A DNA stretch of 40,906 nt, taken from NCBI GenBank assembly GCA_000961765.1, contig LADT01000042.1:1-40906 (forward strand). The letters are read 5' to 3'. Below, piece after piece: positions 30,203 to 38,819 of this stretch. This stretch comes from Clostridiaceae bacterium BRH_c20a (GTDB taxonomy: Bacteria > Bacillota > Peptococcia > Peptococcales > BICA1-8). Each line of letters starts with the position of its first letter. The stretch's first letter is position 1. The notes beneath the pieces are model-generated. The model saw nothing but the letters and a program-made list of their open reading frames with translations. It searched no databases and was not told the DNA's origin. A program made the position numbers and the translations under genes.

Positions 30203-30228
30203 AAAAGGGTAGGGAAACCTACCCTTTT
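30203..30228. terminator. Bidirectional terminator
   Basis: AAAAGGGTAGG (30203-30213) with CCTACCCTTTT (30218-30228). It lies between the convergent genes ending at 30200 (+) and 30264 (-). Confidence 0.8.
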
Positions 30229-30263
30229 GCACTTTAAAATAATTTCAAATTATACCAGAGTTT

Positions 30264-31007
30264 TTACACACTATTCAATTTACCTTTCGTCCCCACATGC
30301 ACAGTAACTGCTCCGGCCCCTAAACCAAAATACTGAACCTGTACTAAGCCTGCTGCCCAGAAAATAGCCTTGAGCTTTTCCTGGTCGGGGAAGGCCTTTA
30401 AAGATTCAGGAAGCCAGGTATAGGCTGGGTATTTATCATCGATAGCCTTACCTTTATCAACTATTCGGCCAATAATGGGTACAATTTTAAAAAAATAAAT
30501 GTTGAATCCTAGACGCAAAAGGGGATTAAGAGGACGGGAAACCTCTAAGCATACTACTTTCCCCCCCGGTTTTACTACCCTAGCCATTTCTCTGATAGCT
30601 TTAGGAATATCCGTTACATTTCTTAGGGCAAAACCATTAGTTGCGGCATCAAAGGAATTATCCTCAAAAGGCAGCTCTAGGGCATCGCCCTGTACAAAGT
30701 TTATATTTTTGGCATCGGAAACAGCCAGTTTTTCCTTAGCAACAGCCAGCATATTTTCAGAGAAATCCAATCCGCTGATATTGCCCGTTTTTCCAACCAA
30801 TTTTGCCATTTTAAATGCTAGCTCACCGGTACCACAGCAGACATCAAGACCATGTCCCCCTTCTTTTAATCCGGTTTTATTTAGCATAAAGCTTTGCCAG
30901 CGAGGCAGCATACCCCAAGTCATAAGTAAATTCATTCTATCATAATCCGCAGCAATGGAGTTAAAAAGCTCGTGCACATAACGATCTTTATTTGTAAACT
31001 GATTCAT
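30264..31007 (-). CDS. menG: Demethylmenaquinone / UbiE-type C-methyltransferase
   Basis: 247 residues, close to the usual 230-250. SAM-dependent methyltransferase of the UbiE/MenG family: VHELFNSIAADYDRMNLLMT (family N-terminal motif), GLDVCCGTGELAFKMA (SAM motif I), SGLDFSENMLAVAKEKL, and the UbiE-specific DAATNGFALRNVTDI and ARVVKPGGKVVCLEVSRP. It methylates demethylmenaquinone in the last step of menaquinone synthesis, at the membrane. Start ATG 31007 has GGAAGGG 6 nt upstream. No other men genes are adjacent. The family also includes relatives acting on other quinone-like rings. Confidence 0.92.
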   Translation of the reverse strand: MNQFTNKDRYVHELFNSIAADYDRMNLLMTWGMLPRWQSFMLNKTGLKEGGHGLDVCCGTGELAFKMAKLVGKTGNISGLDFSENMLAVAKEKLAVSDAKNINFVQGDALELPFEDNSFDAATNGFALRNVTDIPKAIREMARVVKPGGKVVCLEVSRPLNPLLRLGFNIYFFKIVPIIGRIVDKGKAIDDKYPAYTWLPESLKAFPDQEKLKAIFWAAGLVQVQYFGLGAGAVTVHVGTKGKLNSV

Positions 31008-31111
31008 AGCAAACCCTTCCTTTCATCCAATCAATATTGAGTTTAACACTACTAAAGAAATCAGTCTATGGTTAACATATAATTAATAGCCCCCAAAAAG
31101 AGGTGGATTTT

Positions 31112-31276
31112 TTGCAAACTATTTTAGCAGGTGGAATAATATTGGCTTTTGTAGGTCTTCTCTATATCCTGCCCATTGGGATAATCTTCATAAATAATAA
31201 ATCCCTGTCACGTATAACAGGGATTATCTTACTGATCTTGGGAATATATTTGATTTTTAGAGCACTCACTCTTTAG
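31112..31276 (+). CDS. Small two-helix membrane protein
   Basis: 54 residues from TTG 31112, with AGAGGTGG 6 nt upstream. Two hydrophobic segments, ILAGGIILAFVGLLYILPIG and ITGIILLILGIYLIFRA, joined by the polar turn FINNKSLSR. Its stop overlaps the stop of the sensor kinase by 4 bases on the other strand. It is divergent from menG (104-bp gap). The good SD, sensible topology and clean frame support a real gene, but I know no homolog. Confidence 0.6.
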   Translation: MQTILAGGIILAFVGLLYILPIGIIFINNKSLSRITGIILLILGIYLIFRALTL

Positions 31277-32853
31277 TTTTTAGCAAATGCCACTTTTACC
31301 TTTGTGCCTTCACCTATCTTGCTGGTAATCTCTAATTTGGCATTATGCCCTTCTGCTATCCGTTGACAAACAGAAATCCCTAAACCAGTGCCATCTTTTT
31401 TAGTGGTCAAGAAGGGTGTACCTATTTTGTCAATAATCCCCTCAGGAATGCCCTCACCCTCATCCTGTATTTCTAAAAGAACATTCTCCATTGTATTTTT
31501 AAGGCTAATAAAAAGATTTCCGCCTTCCGGCATAGCTTCAAGAGCATTATGGGTTAGGTTTAAGAAAAGCTGCTTTATTTCATTTTCGTTTACACTAAGG
31601 TATACTTCTTCATCCATATCTACCTGGAGCACAACATTAGCCAAAATAGCATCCCGTTCTATTAAAATAAGTTGCATATCAAGGATATTTTTTAAGTTGG
31701 TCATGGTCTTATTTTTATTGGATTTTTTAGAAACTGAAAGGAAATCAGTAATAATTTCATTACATCTTTCAATTTCGGAAATCAACAGCTCTAATTGGTT
31801 CTCCGTTAACTTCTCATTTGACTTTTTAGATAGCTGAAGGAAGCCCTTAATTGTTGTCAATGGGTTCTTGATTTCATGGGCGATACTGGCACCCATTTGA
31901 CCTACTAAAGTAAGCCTCTCTAAACTTCTCAGCCTCTCGTTGATCAACTCTTCTGCCGTAATATCATAAAAAATACCCATTGCATAAATAATATTATCAT
32001 TGGAATCATAAATTGGGTTAAAAATGGTTTCGATCAGCTTATTATCCCGAATTACTTTTTCCTTAAAATAAGATTTACCATTATGTAGTGTATCTAATAT
32101 TAACAGCTCCTGATAAGTATAATTCTTAAACAACACATCCATATAATTCCTATAGGGAGCACCAATAAATTCCTCGGGCAGTTTATCTTGTATACCGGCA
32201 TAGTCTATGGCTACCTGATTAATGTGCACAATATTTTCCTGTTTATCAATGACAACAACACATAATGGCATTTCATTAATTAGATTTTTCAACAATGAAC
32301 TCTGTTTAGTCAGCTTTTCCTGAGTATCAAACAGATTATTACGGGTAGTACTCTCAATTTTCACAAAATTACCTATTAGCCACCCAATTAATATATAAAT
32401 TATTAAAAAAATCAAATCGGTTTCAATACTATAGCCTACCGGAAGATTATTAATATATATTAAATCCAAAACAAGATTGATAATACCTACAAGAGCTGGA
32501 AAAACAATACTTACCATCAAGTTGAATCTAATGGCAGTAATTATGATGGGAATTAAGTACAAAAATCTCAATTCTAAATAGCCTGTGATCAAAAATAAAA
32601 AGGTAATTAGACTAAAATCTAATAGGATTAATGTAAAATCAATAGTTTTGCTCTGTTTATTCAAAAGGATACTATAATAGCTTATGCCAATAAGGAAAAA
32701 AATAAAAATTAGGGTGACAATAATGGCCTGAGACAAATTATAATTTTCAAATTCGAAATATTTAAGGATAATTATCATAGCCATTAGGCTAAAGAGGACC
32801 TGGGCCGTAAAAATATAGTTATTTATGGTCGCTTCTCTTTTTGTGTTGAGCAT
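31273..32853 (-). CDS. PAS-containing sensor histidine kinase (orphan, sporulation-kinase type)
   Basis: 526 residues from ATG 32853, with GAGGG 10-11 nt upstream; the TTG at 32886 has no SD. Five to six transmembrane helices (about 12-165) are followed by a PAS domain (about 190-300), the HisKA H-box LVGQMGASIAHEIKNPLTTI (His326) and an HATPase_c domain with LFLNLTHNALEAMP (N box), EIQDEGEGIPEG and TKKDGTGLGIS. The H-box followed by KGFLQLS is the form found in phosphorelay kinases that feed Spo0F/Spo0A. No response regulator lies next to it, as is usual for those kinases. It may sense a membrane or quinone-related signal; the ligand is unknown. Confidence 0.9.
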   Translation of the reverse strand: MLNTKREATINNYIFTAQVLFSLMAMIIILKYFEFENYNLSQAIIVTLIFIFFLIGISYYSILLNKQSKTIDFTLILLDFSLITFLFLITGYLELRFLYLIPIIITAIRFNLMVSIVFPALVGIINLVLDLIYINNLPVGYSIETDLIFLIIYILIGWLIGNFVKIESTTRNNLFDTQEKLTKQSSLLKNLINEMPLCVVVIDKQENIVHINQVAIDYAGIQDKLPEEFIGAPYRNYMDVLFKNYTYQELLILDTLHNGKSYFKEKVIRDNKLIETIFNPIYDSNDNIIYAMGIFYDITAEELINERLRSLERLTLVGQMGASIAHEIKNPLTTIKGFLQLSKKSNEKLTENQLELLISEIERCNEIITDFLSVSKKSNKNKTMTNLKNILDMQLILIERDAILANVVLQVDMDEEVYLSVNENEIKQLFLNLTHNALEAMPEGGNLFISLKNTMENVLLEIQDEGEGIPEGIIDKIGTPFLTTKKDGTGLGISVCQRIAEGHNAKLEITSKIGEGTKVKVAFAKN

Positions 32854-32980
32854 TTTGAGCACATCCCTCAACAAATTATCAGCCAAATTTAATAAACCAA
32901 TTTAATTATTCTTCATAATTGCTATTTTTCCTTTTTTTGCTATCCAAATATTCAAATATATGTATGTTAAATCGGATATT

Positions 32981-33006
32981 AAAAAAGAGAGCATATCTTT
33001 GCTCTC
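32981..33006 (-). terminator. Intrinsic terminator of the DUF1540 gene
   Basis: On the minus strand GAGAGC (plus 33001-33006) pairs with GCTCTC (plus 32987-32992), followed by TTTTTT. Confidence 0.75.
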
Positions 33007-33025
33007 CCTTTACTAATAATTAATT

Positions 33026-33181
33026 TTATTTTTGTTCAAAAGTATGGCATTGTGTCTGCTTAGAGTTTTGTGCCCTTTTACCGCCTTCATCGACATTAAC
33101 TTCAATAGCAGTAGCTTGACAATTTTCATTTTGCCAATACCTGCAGTTATCTACTGTACATTTAACATTTGATAGACTCAT
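33026..33181 (-). CDS. DUF1540 zinc-finger-like small protein
   Basis: 51 residues, SD AAAGGAGG 7-8 nt before ATG 33181. Four cysteines at 8, 13, 21 and 45 in the DUF1540 arrangement: VKCTVDNCRYWQNENCQATA, then EVNVDEGG and TQCHTFEQK. DUF1540 proteins are common in spore-forming clostridia, often as tandem copies, and are thought to bind metal through these cysteines; their function is unknown. It is a single copy here, with its own terminator. Confidence 0.9.
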   Translation of the reverse strand: MSLSNVKCTVDNCRYWQNENCQATAIEVNVDEGGKRAQNSKQTQCHTFEQK

Positions 33182-33276
33182 TAAGCCACCTCCTTTCCAC
33201 ACTAATAGTATGGATAGAGGTGACCCTAGATATACAAATTATCTATGCCAAAAAATTTGGTATTTTAAAAATTTTT

Positions 33277-34218
33277 TTAACTAATCTCTATATTATTTTG
33301 GGGGCTATAGGGTTGAAAGAGTGCTTTTTCTACTTGAAAATCGTCTTTATCAACTATAACAGTAGCATGATGCAAAAATCTATTTCTGACAAAATACCGC
33401 ATATCAGTAAATTTGCCAATCAACTTATTGTCTTCAATATAATAATCAATATGAAAGAATGGTGTGAAATCTTTAAATAGTTTGCCAATCTTAGTTTTTT
33501 CCAAATTTTCTTTAATTTCCTCTGAGATGAGCTTTAGTTTTTTGTGAATAATGATTTTACAGCTAAAAAGGTTTATTTGCCCAACTATATTTTTTTTCTG
33601 TACCCTAACAATGAAATCCCATTTAGCAAGACCAATAAAAGCAGGCATTACAATAAGCTTGTCTAAATGCCCTGCATAGTAATCCCTGATAAGCTTTTCA
33701 GCCCTTCTTCTCATAAAAAGCCGTAATAATAAATAACTAAAAACAAGTCCTAATACCGGATAAGCTAAATTTAGACCTTGATAACCAAAGTAAATAACAG
33801 CCATACTGCTTATAAGAAGCACCGGATCGGAAATCATTAATAAATTCAGGGTGTATTTTTTTCTGCTAAAGGGATATAGAAGCATAACCCCATAAGAATT
33901 AAGTAAATCTAAAAAAGTATGACTCAGGGCACCTAAAAAAGCCGAGAAAAAAAGCATAACAAACCCTAACTCGGGAAATAAGAAGCTTAAGACGCCACCT
34001 ATAACTACTGCGAAACCCAAAAGCCCCGGCAGGGAATGGGAAAAGCCCCGATGATGCCTCAGGTAAACATGGTCACCCCAATACTGATATATTATATCTA
34101 GGTCAGGAGAGACGGCTCCCAAAAGAGCTGCCATAATGGCCGGATTAGTCAAGGAAACATCTGCACCTACCGCCACAGCAGCAGCTACCCCAACAACAGC
34201 GTGGGTAATCGGATCCAT
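33277..34218 (-). CDS. Membrane-bound metal-dependent hydrolase (YdjM/DUF457 family)
   Basis: 313 residues. ATG 34218 is preceded by GAGGAGGTGGGAGG. Family motifs are DPITHAVVGVA, the LLGAVSPDLDIIYQYWGDHV metal site, LRHHRGFSHSLPGL and GALSHTFLDLLNSYG, with His/Asp residues in the usual order. Four to five helices lie in the first 190 residues; the last 100 are soluble and Lys-rich, possibly a separate nucleotide- or lipid-facing domain. The family is integral to the membrane; substrates are unproven. The terminator for this transcript is not evident; a 26-bp hairpin lies upstream at 34311-34370. Confidence 0.88.
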   Translation of the reverse strand: MDPITHAVVGVAAAVAVGADVSLTNPAIMAALLGAVSPDLDIIYQYWGDHVYLRHHRGFSHSLPGLLGFAVVIGGVLSFLFPELGFVMLFFSAFLGALSHTFLDLLNSYGVMLLYPFSRKKYTLNLLMISDPVLLISSMAVIYFGYQGLNLAYPVLGLVFSYLLLRLFMRRRAEKLIRDYYAGHLDKLIVMPAFIGLAKWDFIVRVQKKNIVGQINLFSCKIIIHKKLKLISEEIKENLEKTKIGKLFKDFTPFFHIDYYIEDNKLIGKFTDMRYFVRNRFLHHATVIVDKDDFQVEKALFQPYSPQNNIEIS

Positions 34219-34310
34219 CCTCCCACCTCCTCATCTAAGATATTCACACATTAACCAGTATAACATGGATTTACTCACTCCTCAGCAAGAAAAAAATGTC
34301 AAAGGGACGA

Positions 34311-34370
34311 GTGTCAAAGGGACGGAGCATTTGACACTAACTATTGTCAAATGCTCCGTCCCTTTGACAC
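34311..34370. repeat. Perfect 26-bp inverted repeat
   Basis: Arms 34311-34336 and 34345-34370 pair over all 26 bases with an 8-base loop; the core is AAAGGGACGGAGCATTTG. A partial copy (TGTCAAAGGGACGA) precedes it at 34297. It ends just before the stop of the amidohydrolase gene and could terminate that operon. A related GGGACGG word is at 22441 (CAGGGACGGTTCTTGAC). Confidence 0.8.
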
Positions 34371-34377
34371 TCCGTAT

Positions 34378-35805
34378 CTAAAACAACGCCTTTTGTAGAA
34401 AGCTCTCCTGTTTCTTAACATTTTCTTGGAAACTCAAAAACTTTTCATTTATTCTATCAGCTCGCCCATTGACCTCGTTATATACCTTCTTTTCATCAAT
34501 AGTCAAGATTTTTCCATCTTCTAGTACTACCTTCCCTTGGATTAAAACAGTTTCAACGGCGGCACCAGATTCGGCGTATACTATTTGCCAAATTGGTTTT
34601 TGTATTGGAAGCAGTGCTGGTGACTTTTCAGGGTTTAAAATTACAACATCCGCCCGTTTTCCAACTTCTAACGAACCAATTTTCTTATCCTGCAAAGATA
34701 CTTTTGCTCCATTAAGGGTAGCCATTTTTAAAGCCTCTTTAGCAGTAACCCATTTTTCCGGGTTTGCTTCAGAAAACTTATGCATCATAGCAGCCAGCTT
34801 TATGGCCTCAAACATGTTCAAATTACCACCACAATTAGCACCATCAGTTCCCAAGGCCACTGTTAAACCAAGGTTACGGTACATATTAACAGGAGCAATA
34901 CCACTTCCGAGAATTAAGTTACTGGCTGGATTATGGACTATTACAGCTCCTCGGTGGGCAGCTATCTCAGCTTCTTCTCTAGTAAGCCAAACACTATGAA
35001 CCAGTGACCAGCGTTCATTGAGACAGCCCAGTTCATCTAGGTGTATTAACATGGGTTTGCCATAAAGATGCAGAGCTGTGTCGGCTTGTATTTTTGTTTC
35101 TAATATATGGGAATGGATTCCAGTGTCATATTCCTCAGCCAGTTTTGAACATTGTATAAGAAGCTCATCACTACAGCGCTGAGGACCTGAAGGCCCAAAC
35201 ATTATTCCCAGCCGTTCACCTTTACCGTGCCATTTATTTAAAAGTGTAATATTAGTATTCATTAGGGATTCAACAGAAGGATTTGTGTTCTCCTTAAATT
35301 CTTCAGGTATTTCTGAATTTTTTATGGGCAGGGTTTCAAAATACGATTTATCACTGATCATTGGTGCCAAAGCAGCCCGCATACCTATATCATAATAAGC
35401 CTGAAGAGCTGCTTCTAAACCCTCTAAGCTTTGGGCTAAGTGGTCCACGCATGACGTTGTACCTGTCTTAATCATTTCAATAGATCCTAAAAGAGCATTA
35501 TAATAAACATCCTCGGGGTCCATACACTTACCCTGGGCCATAATATACAGCATCCATATTTCCAGAGGGATATTCTCTGTAGTTGCCTTCACCATATTGG
35601 CATATGAATGGGTATGGGCATTAATTAAACCAGGCATAACAAATTTTCCTGCAGCATCAATAACTTTATCGAACCGTTCTTGACCTGAAACTTCACCCAT
35701 TGTAATTTCCCTAATTACTCCATCTTGGATAATAAGATTACCTTGTTTAAATTCATTTTTACTATTGTCACAAGTAATAATCCAGCCATTTTTTATGAGT
35801 AGCAT
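34378..35805 (-). CDS. TRZ/ATZ-type amidohydrolase (probable nucleobase or related deaminase)
   Basis: 475 residues from ATG 35805 (SD AGAGGTGG, 4-5 nt); the frame extends upstream without an SD into pyrD. Metal-site motifs of the amidohydrolase superfamily are present: INAHTHSYANM (His64, His66), IHSHILETK (His), and LGTDGANCGGNLNMFEA (Asp), with HNPASNLILGSG between them. This pattern is found in cytosine/guanine deaminases, SAH/MTA deaminases and atrazine chlorohydrolase relatives. As last gene of the pyrD operon it might deaminate a purine or pyrimidine or open a related ring; the substrate cannot be fixed from sequence. Confidence 0.85.
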   Translation of the reverse strand: MLLIKNGWIITCDNSKNEFKQGNLIIQDGVIREITMGEVSGQERFDKVIDAAGKFVMPGLINAHTHSYANMVKATTENIPLEIWMLYIMAQGKCMDPEDVYYNALLGSIEMIKTGTTSCVDHLAQSLEGLEAALQAYYDIGMRAALAPMISDKSYFETLPIKNSEIPEEFKENTNPSVESLMNTNITLLNKWHGKGERLGIMFGPSGPQRCSDELLIQCSKLAEEYDTGIHSHILETKIQADTALHLYGKPMLIHLDELGCLNERWSLVHSVWLTREEAEIAAHRGAVIVHNPASNLILGSGIAPVNMYRNLGLTVALGTDGANCGGNLNMFEAIKLAAMMHKFSEANPEKWVTAKEALKMATLNGAKVSLQDKKIGSLEVGKRADVVILNPEKSPALLPIQKPIWQIVYAESGAAVETVLIQGKVVLEDGKILTIDEKKVYNEVNGRADRINEKFLSFQENVKKQESFLQKALF

Positions 35806-35819
35806 ATTACCACCTCTTT

Positions 35820-36731
35820 TTAAATTATTACGCCACCTACCAGGTGTTGAATGTCTTCTATTTTCTCCTGTTCTAACCACATTTTTAGCCCATCAATTAC
35901 TTCTACGGCAACCATAGGATTAGATAGATTTGCCGCACCTATTGCCACTGCATTTGCACCAGCTAGGAAAAACTCAATAGCATCTTCTGCCTTAGCAATT
36001 CCGCCCATCCCTATGATGGGAACGCTGACCGCTTGAGCAACCTGCCAAACCATCCTGACAGCTAAAGGTTTAACCGCAGGACCTGAGAGACCTCCAACTA
36101 CATTAGACAAGGCTGGTCTTCTGGTCTTAATATCAATAGCCATAGCTAATACTGTATTAATCAAGGAGACTGCATCTGCTCCCGCAGCTTCAACAGCTTT
36201 GGCAATTTCTGCAATATCAGTTACATTTGGTGAAAGCTTCACGATTAGAGGTAAATCAGTTTTTGCCCTAACCCTTTTAACCACTTCACCGGCCATAACA
36301 GGGTCAGTTCCGAAAAACATTCCTCCATTTTTGACATTTGGGCAAGAAATATTCACTTCTAAAGCACTTATCCCGGAAACTCCGGCTAATCGGTCGGTAA
36401 TCTCAGCAAACTCTTCATAGGAGTGACCATTAATATTAGCAATGACCGGTACATCATACTGTTTGAGCCAAGGCAGCTCATTTTTAATAAAACCTTCGAC
36501 TCCTGGATTTTGTAATCCCACACTATTTAACATACCTGCAGGTGTTTCGGCAATTCTAGGAGGAGGATTACCTATGCGTGGTTCTAAAGTAAGTCCTTTT
36601 ACCATAATTGCTCCCAGTAAATTTAAATCATAAAAATTGCTAAACTCCCGCCCAAAACCATAACATCCTGATGCCACCATTACTGGATTTTTAAATTTTA
36701 TACCGGCAATTTCCACTGATAGATTAATCAT
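35820..36731 (-). CDS. pyrD: Dihydroorotate dehydrogenase (class 1B, catalytic subunit)
   Basis: 303 residues from ATG 36731, the correct family length; the longer frame (36800) overlaps pyrK heavily. SD GAGGTGG 6-7 nt upstream. FMN-binding TIM barrel: MINLSVEIAGIKFKNPVMVA, GLQNPGVEGF, EVNISCPNVKNGG with catalytic Cys130 (class 1B uses Cys), PLIVKLSPNVTDI and VPIIGMGGIAKAEDAIEF with the phosphate-binding turn. With PyrK it interconverts dihydroorotate and orotate using NAD. It overlaps pyrK by 8 bp and precedes the amidohydrolase by 14 bp. Confidence 0.95.
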   Translation of the reverse strand: MINLSVEIAGIKFKNPVMVASGCYGFGREFSNFYDLNLLGAIMVKGLTLEPRIGNPPPRIAETPAGMLNSVGLQNPGVEGFIKNELPWLKQYDVPVIANINGHSYEEFAEITDRLAGVSGISALEVNISCPNVKNGGMFFGTDPVMAGEVVKRVRAKTDLPLIVKLSPNVTDIAEIAKAVEAAGADAVSLINTVLAMAIDIKTRRPALSNVVGGLSGPAVKPLAVRMVWQVAQAVSVPIIGMGGIAKAEDAIEFFLAGANAVAIGAANLSNPMVAVEVIDGLKMWLEQEKIEDIQHLVGGVII

Positions 36732-37518
36732 CAAAGACCACCTCACTACTGGTAAAGACTGGGCCATCATGGCATACTTTTTTATAATCGATGGTGCCAT
36801 CCTCCCGTCTTACCTTGGTAACACAACCTATGCAAGCTCCTATCCCACAGCCCATCCGCTCTTCTAGAGATATCTGACAAGGAATAAATGCCTTTTTGGT
36901 TATTTGCACGACGGCCTTAGTCATCGGTAAGGGGCCACAGCAATATACCTGGTCTATTCTTTTTTTCTGACTGAGTTCATCAAGTAACTCTGTTACAAAC
37001 CCTCGCCTTCCATAAGAGCCATCATCAGTTGCTACCATAACGGTGCAGCCTAATTCTTTAAACTCATCTTCACCTAATAATTTTTCCTTACACTGACTTC
37101 CCAAGAGAACAAACACCTCTTTGCCGGTTTGAACCAGAGCCTCAGCCAAAGCTACTAAAGGGGCAATGCCACAACCGCCGCCTACCAATACTATTGTCTT
37201 ATCCTGCTCAGACCAGCAAAAACCCTTACCCAAAGGTCCGATAATTTGAATTTCTTCACCTGCATTTTTCTTGGTTAAAAGCCTGGTTCCTTTGCCAACT
37301 ATCTGATATATCAGAGAAATAGTTCCTTTTTCTTGATCAATTCTATTGACACTAATAGGTCTCTTTAAAAAAGGATCTAACGTATCCGAAGTATTTATCA
37401 TCAAAAATTGCCCCGGAACTGCTTCTTTGGCTACCATTGGAGCAGCTAAAACCATGCGGAAAAAATCCGGCAGAACCTGTTTATTTTCCAGTATCTTTAC
37501 TTTAAGCATCTGTACCAT
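36724..37518 (-). CDS. pyrK: Dihydroorotate dehydrogenase electron-transfer subunit
   Basis: 264 residues from ATG 37518 (SD GGAAGGTG, 5-6 nt), overlapping the end of the dihydroorotase gene by 17 bp. Ferredoxin-reductase-like: KRPISVNRID (FAD binding), VGGGCGIAPLVALAEAL (NAD binding), CCGPLPMTKAV, and a C-terminal [2Fe-2S] ligand set Cys224, Cys229, Cys232 and Cys249 in MGCGIGACIGC and KKVCHDGP. It passes electrons between NAD and the FMN of PyrD. Intact ligands and spacing indicate a working subunit. Confidence 0.95.
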   Translation of the reverse strand: MVQMLKVKILENKQVLPDFFRMVLAAPMVAKEAVPGQFLMINTSDTLDPFLKRPISVNRIDQEKGTISLIYQIVGKGTRLLTKKNAGEEIQIIGPLGKGFCWSEQDKTIVLVGGGCGIAPLVALAEALVQTGKEVFVLLGSQCKEKLLGEDEFKELGCTVMVATDDGSYGRRGFVTELLDELSQKKRIDQVYCCGPLPMTKAVVQITKKAFIPCQISLEERMGCGIGACIGCVTKVRREDGTIDYKKVCHDGPVFTSSEVVFDD

Positions 37519-38818
37519 TAGAAACACCTTCCAAATTAAAATTTTCCTCAGCCCAAACTACCTTCCCAGCAACCATAGTTAGTATAGCTTTCCCTTTAAG
37601 TTTGCATCCATCAAAGGGGGTATTTTTCCCTTTGGAATAAAAAAGTTCTGTATCTACAGTCCAATCTTTATCTAAGTCAATAATAGTAATATCGGCATCA
37701 AATCCCTCGGCTAACCTGCCTTTAGTTTCCATGCCAAATATTTGGGCTGGTTTGTACGTCCAGGCAGCTAGTGCATTTTCTATGCTTATTATCCCCGGAT
37801 GAACTAAATAGGTCAAGATTAACCCAACAGCAGTCTCTAACCCAACAATGCCGTTAGCTGCATTAAGAAGTCCCACATTTTTTTCTTCTACAGCGTGGGG
37901 GGCATGATCTGTAGCTATACAATCTATTGTTCCATCGGCCAGGCCCTGCCTCAATGACTCCATATCCCTTTTGGTTCTTAAGGGGGGTCTCATTTTGCAA
38001 TTCGCCCCCAATTTTAATACATCTTCATCAGTCAGCAGCAAATGATGGGGAGTCACCTCTGCTGTCACTTTTGTTCCTTTTGCTTTAGCTTCCCGAATCA
38101 TTGCAACCGTTGCCTCAGAACTAATATGCTCTATGTGAATATGGCCCCCTGTATGGGCAGCTAATAAAATATCTCGAGCCACAATAATGCTCTCCGATAG
38201 ATCAGTGTCACCTTTAACCCCTAACCTAAAGGCTATCTCACCATCATTAATCACTGTTCCAGAAGAGAGGTAAAGATCCTCCGCATGCTGGCTGATTGGC
38301 AAACCTAATTCCTTGGACCTAATAAGGGCACGGTACATTAGCTCTGCATTTTGCACAACCTTACCATCATCAGAAAAAGCTATAACACCTGCTTTCTTTA
38401 AGGCTCTAAAATCGGTTAAAGCCCTGCCTTCTGATTCCAGGGTAATTGCACCCATAGGAAGAATATTAACACAGGCTACTTTTTCGATTTGTTTAATTAG
38501 ATTATTAACCTTTTCAGGGGAATCAATGACAGGGATAGTATTGGGCATACAAGCTATAGTCGTGAAGCCTCCTTGAGCAGCTGCTTTTGCCCCTGAAGCA
38601 ATGTCTTCTTTATAGGTTTGGCCCGGATCACGTAAATGAACATGGACATCAATTAAACCGGGAACAACTAACTTACCCCGTGCATCTATAACTATTTCTC
38701 CGTCTGTTAAATCGGGTCCAATGGCAATGATTTTATTTTGATCAATCAAAATATCGGTAATATTATTAAATTTACTGGCAGGGTCAATTAATCTTCCCCC
38801 TTTTATTAATGTCTTCGT
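37502..38818 (-). CDS. pyrC: Class I dihydroorotase, probable ACG start codon
   Basis: 438 residues if translation starts at 38818. Metal site DVHVHLRDP (His59, His61), FSDDGK (the Asp that replaces the carboxylated Lys in this class), QHAED, EHIS and IATDHAPH (Asp304). TIACMPNTIPVIDSP and KMRPPLRTKRD are dihydroorotase landmarks. The true N-terminus is expected to be MKTLIKGGRLIDP, but the first codon reads ACG; SD GGGGTGG lies 6 nt upstream and no ATG, GTG or TTG is available before residue 24, which would cut off the first strands. It interconverts dihydroorotate and carbamoyl-aspartate. One base separates it from the carbamoylase gene. Confidence 0.9.
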   Translation of the reverse strand, partial: TKTLIKGGRLIDPASKFNNITDILIDQNKIIAIGPDLTDGEIVIDARGKLVVPGLIDVHVHLRDPGQTYKEDIASGAKAAAQGGFTTIACMPNTIPVIDSPEKVNNLIKQIEKVACVNILPMGAITLESEGRALTDFRALKKAGVIAFSDDGKVVQNAELMYRALIRSKELGLPISQHAEDLYLSSGTVINDGEIAFRLGVKGDTDLSESIIVARDILLAAHTGGHIHIEHISSEATVAMIREAKAKGTKVTAEVTPHHLLLTDEDVLKLGANCKMRPPLRTKRDMESLRQGLADGTIDCIATDHAPHAVEEKNVGLLNAANGIVGLETAVGLILTYLVHPGIISIENALAAWTYKPAQIFGMETKGRLAEGFDADITIIDLDKDWTVDTELFYSKGKNTPFDGCKLKGKAILTMVAGKVVWAEENFNLEGVSNGTDA

Positions 38819-38819
38819 T

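Noticed and set aside
34378-38818. Ordinary de novo pyrimidine biosynthesis operon
   Set aside because: Kept only as the alternative: pyrC-pyrK-pyrD order fits, but pyrB, carAB, pyrF, pyrE and pyrR are absent, while a carbamoylase and a PucR-type regulator are present.
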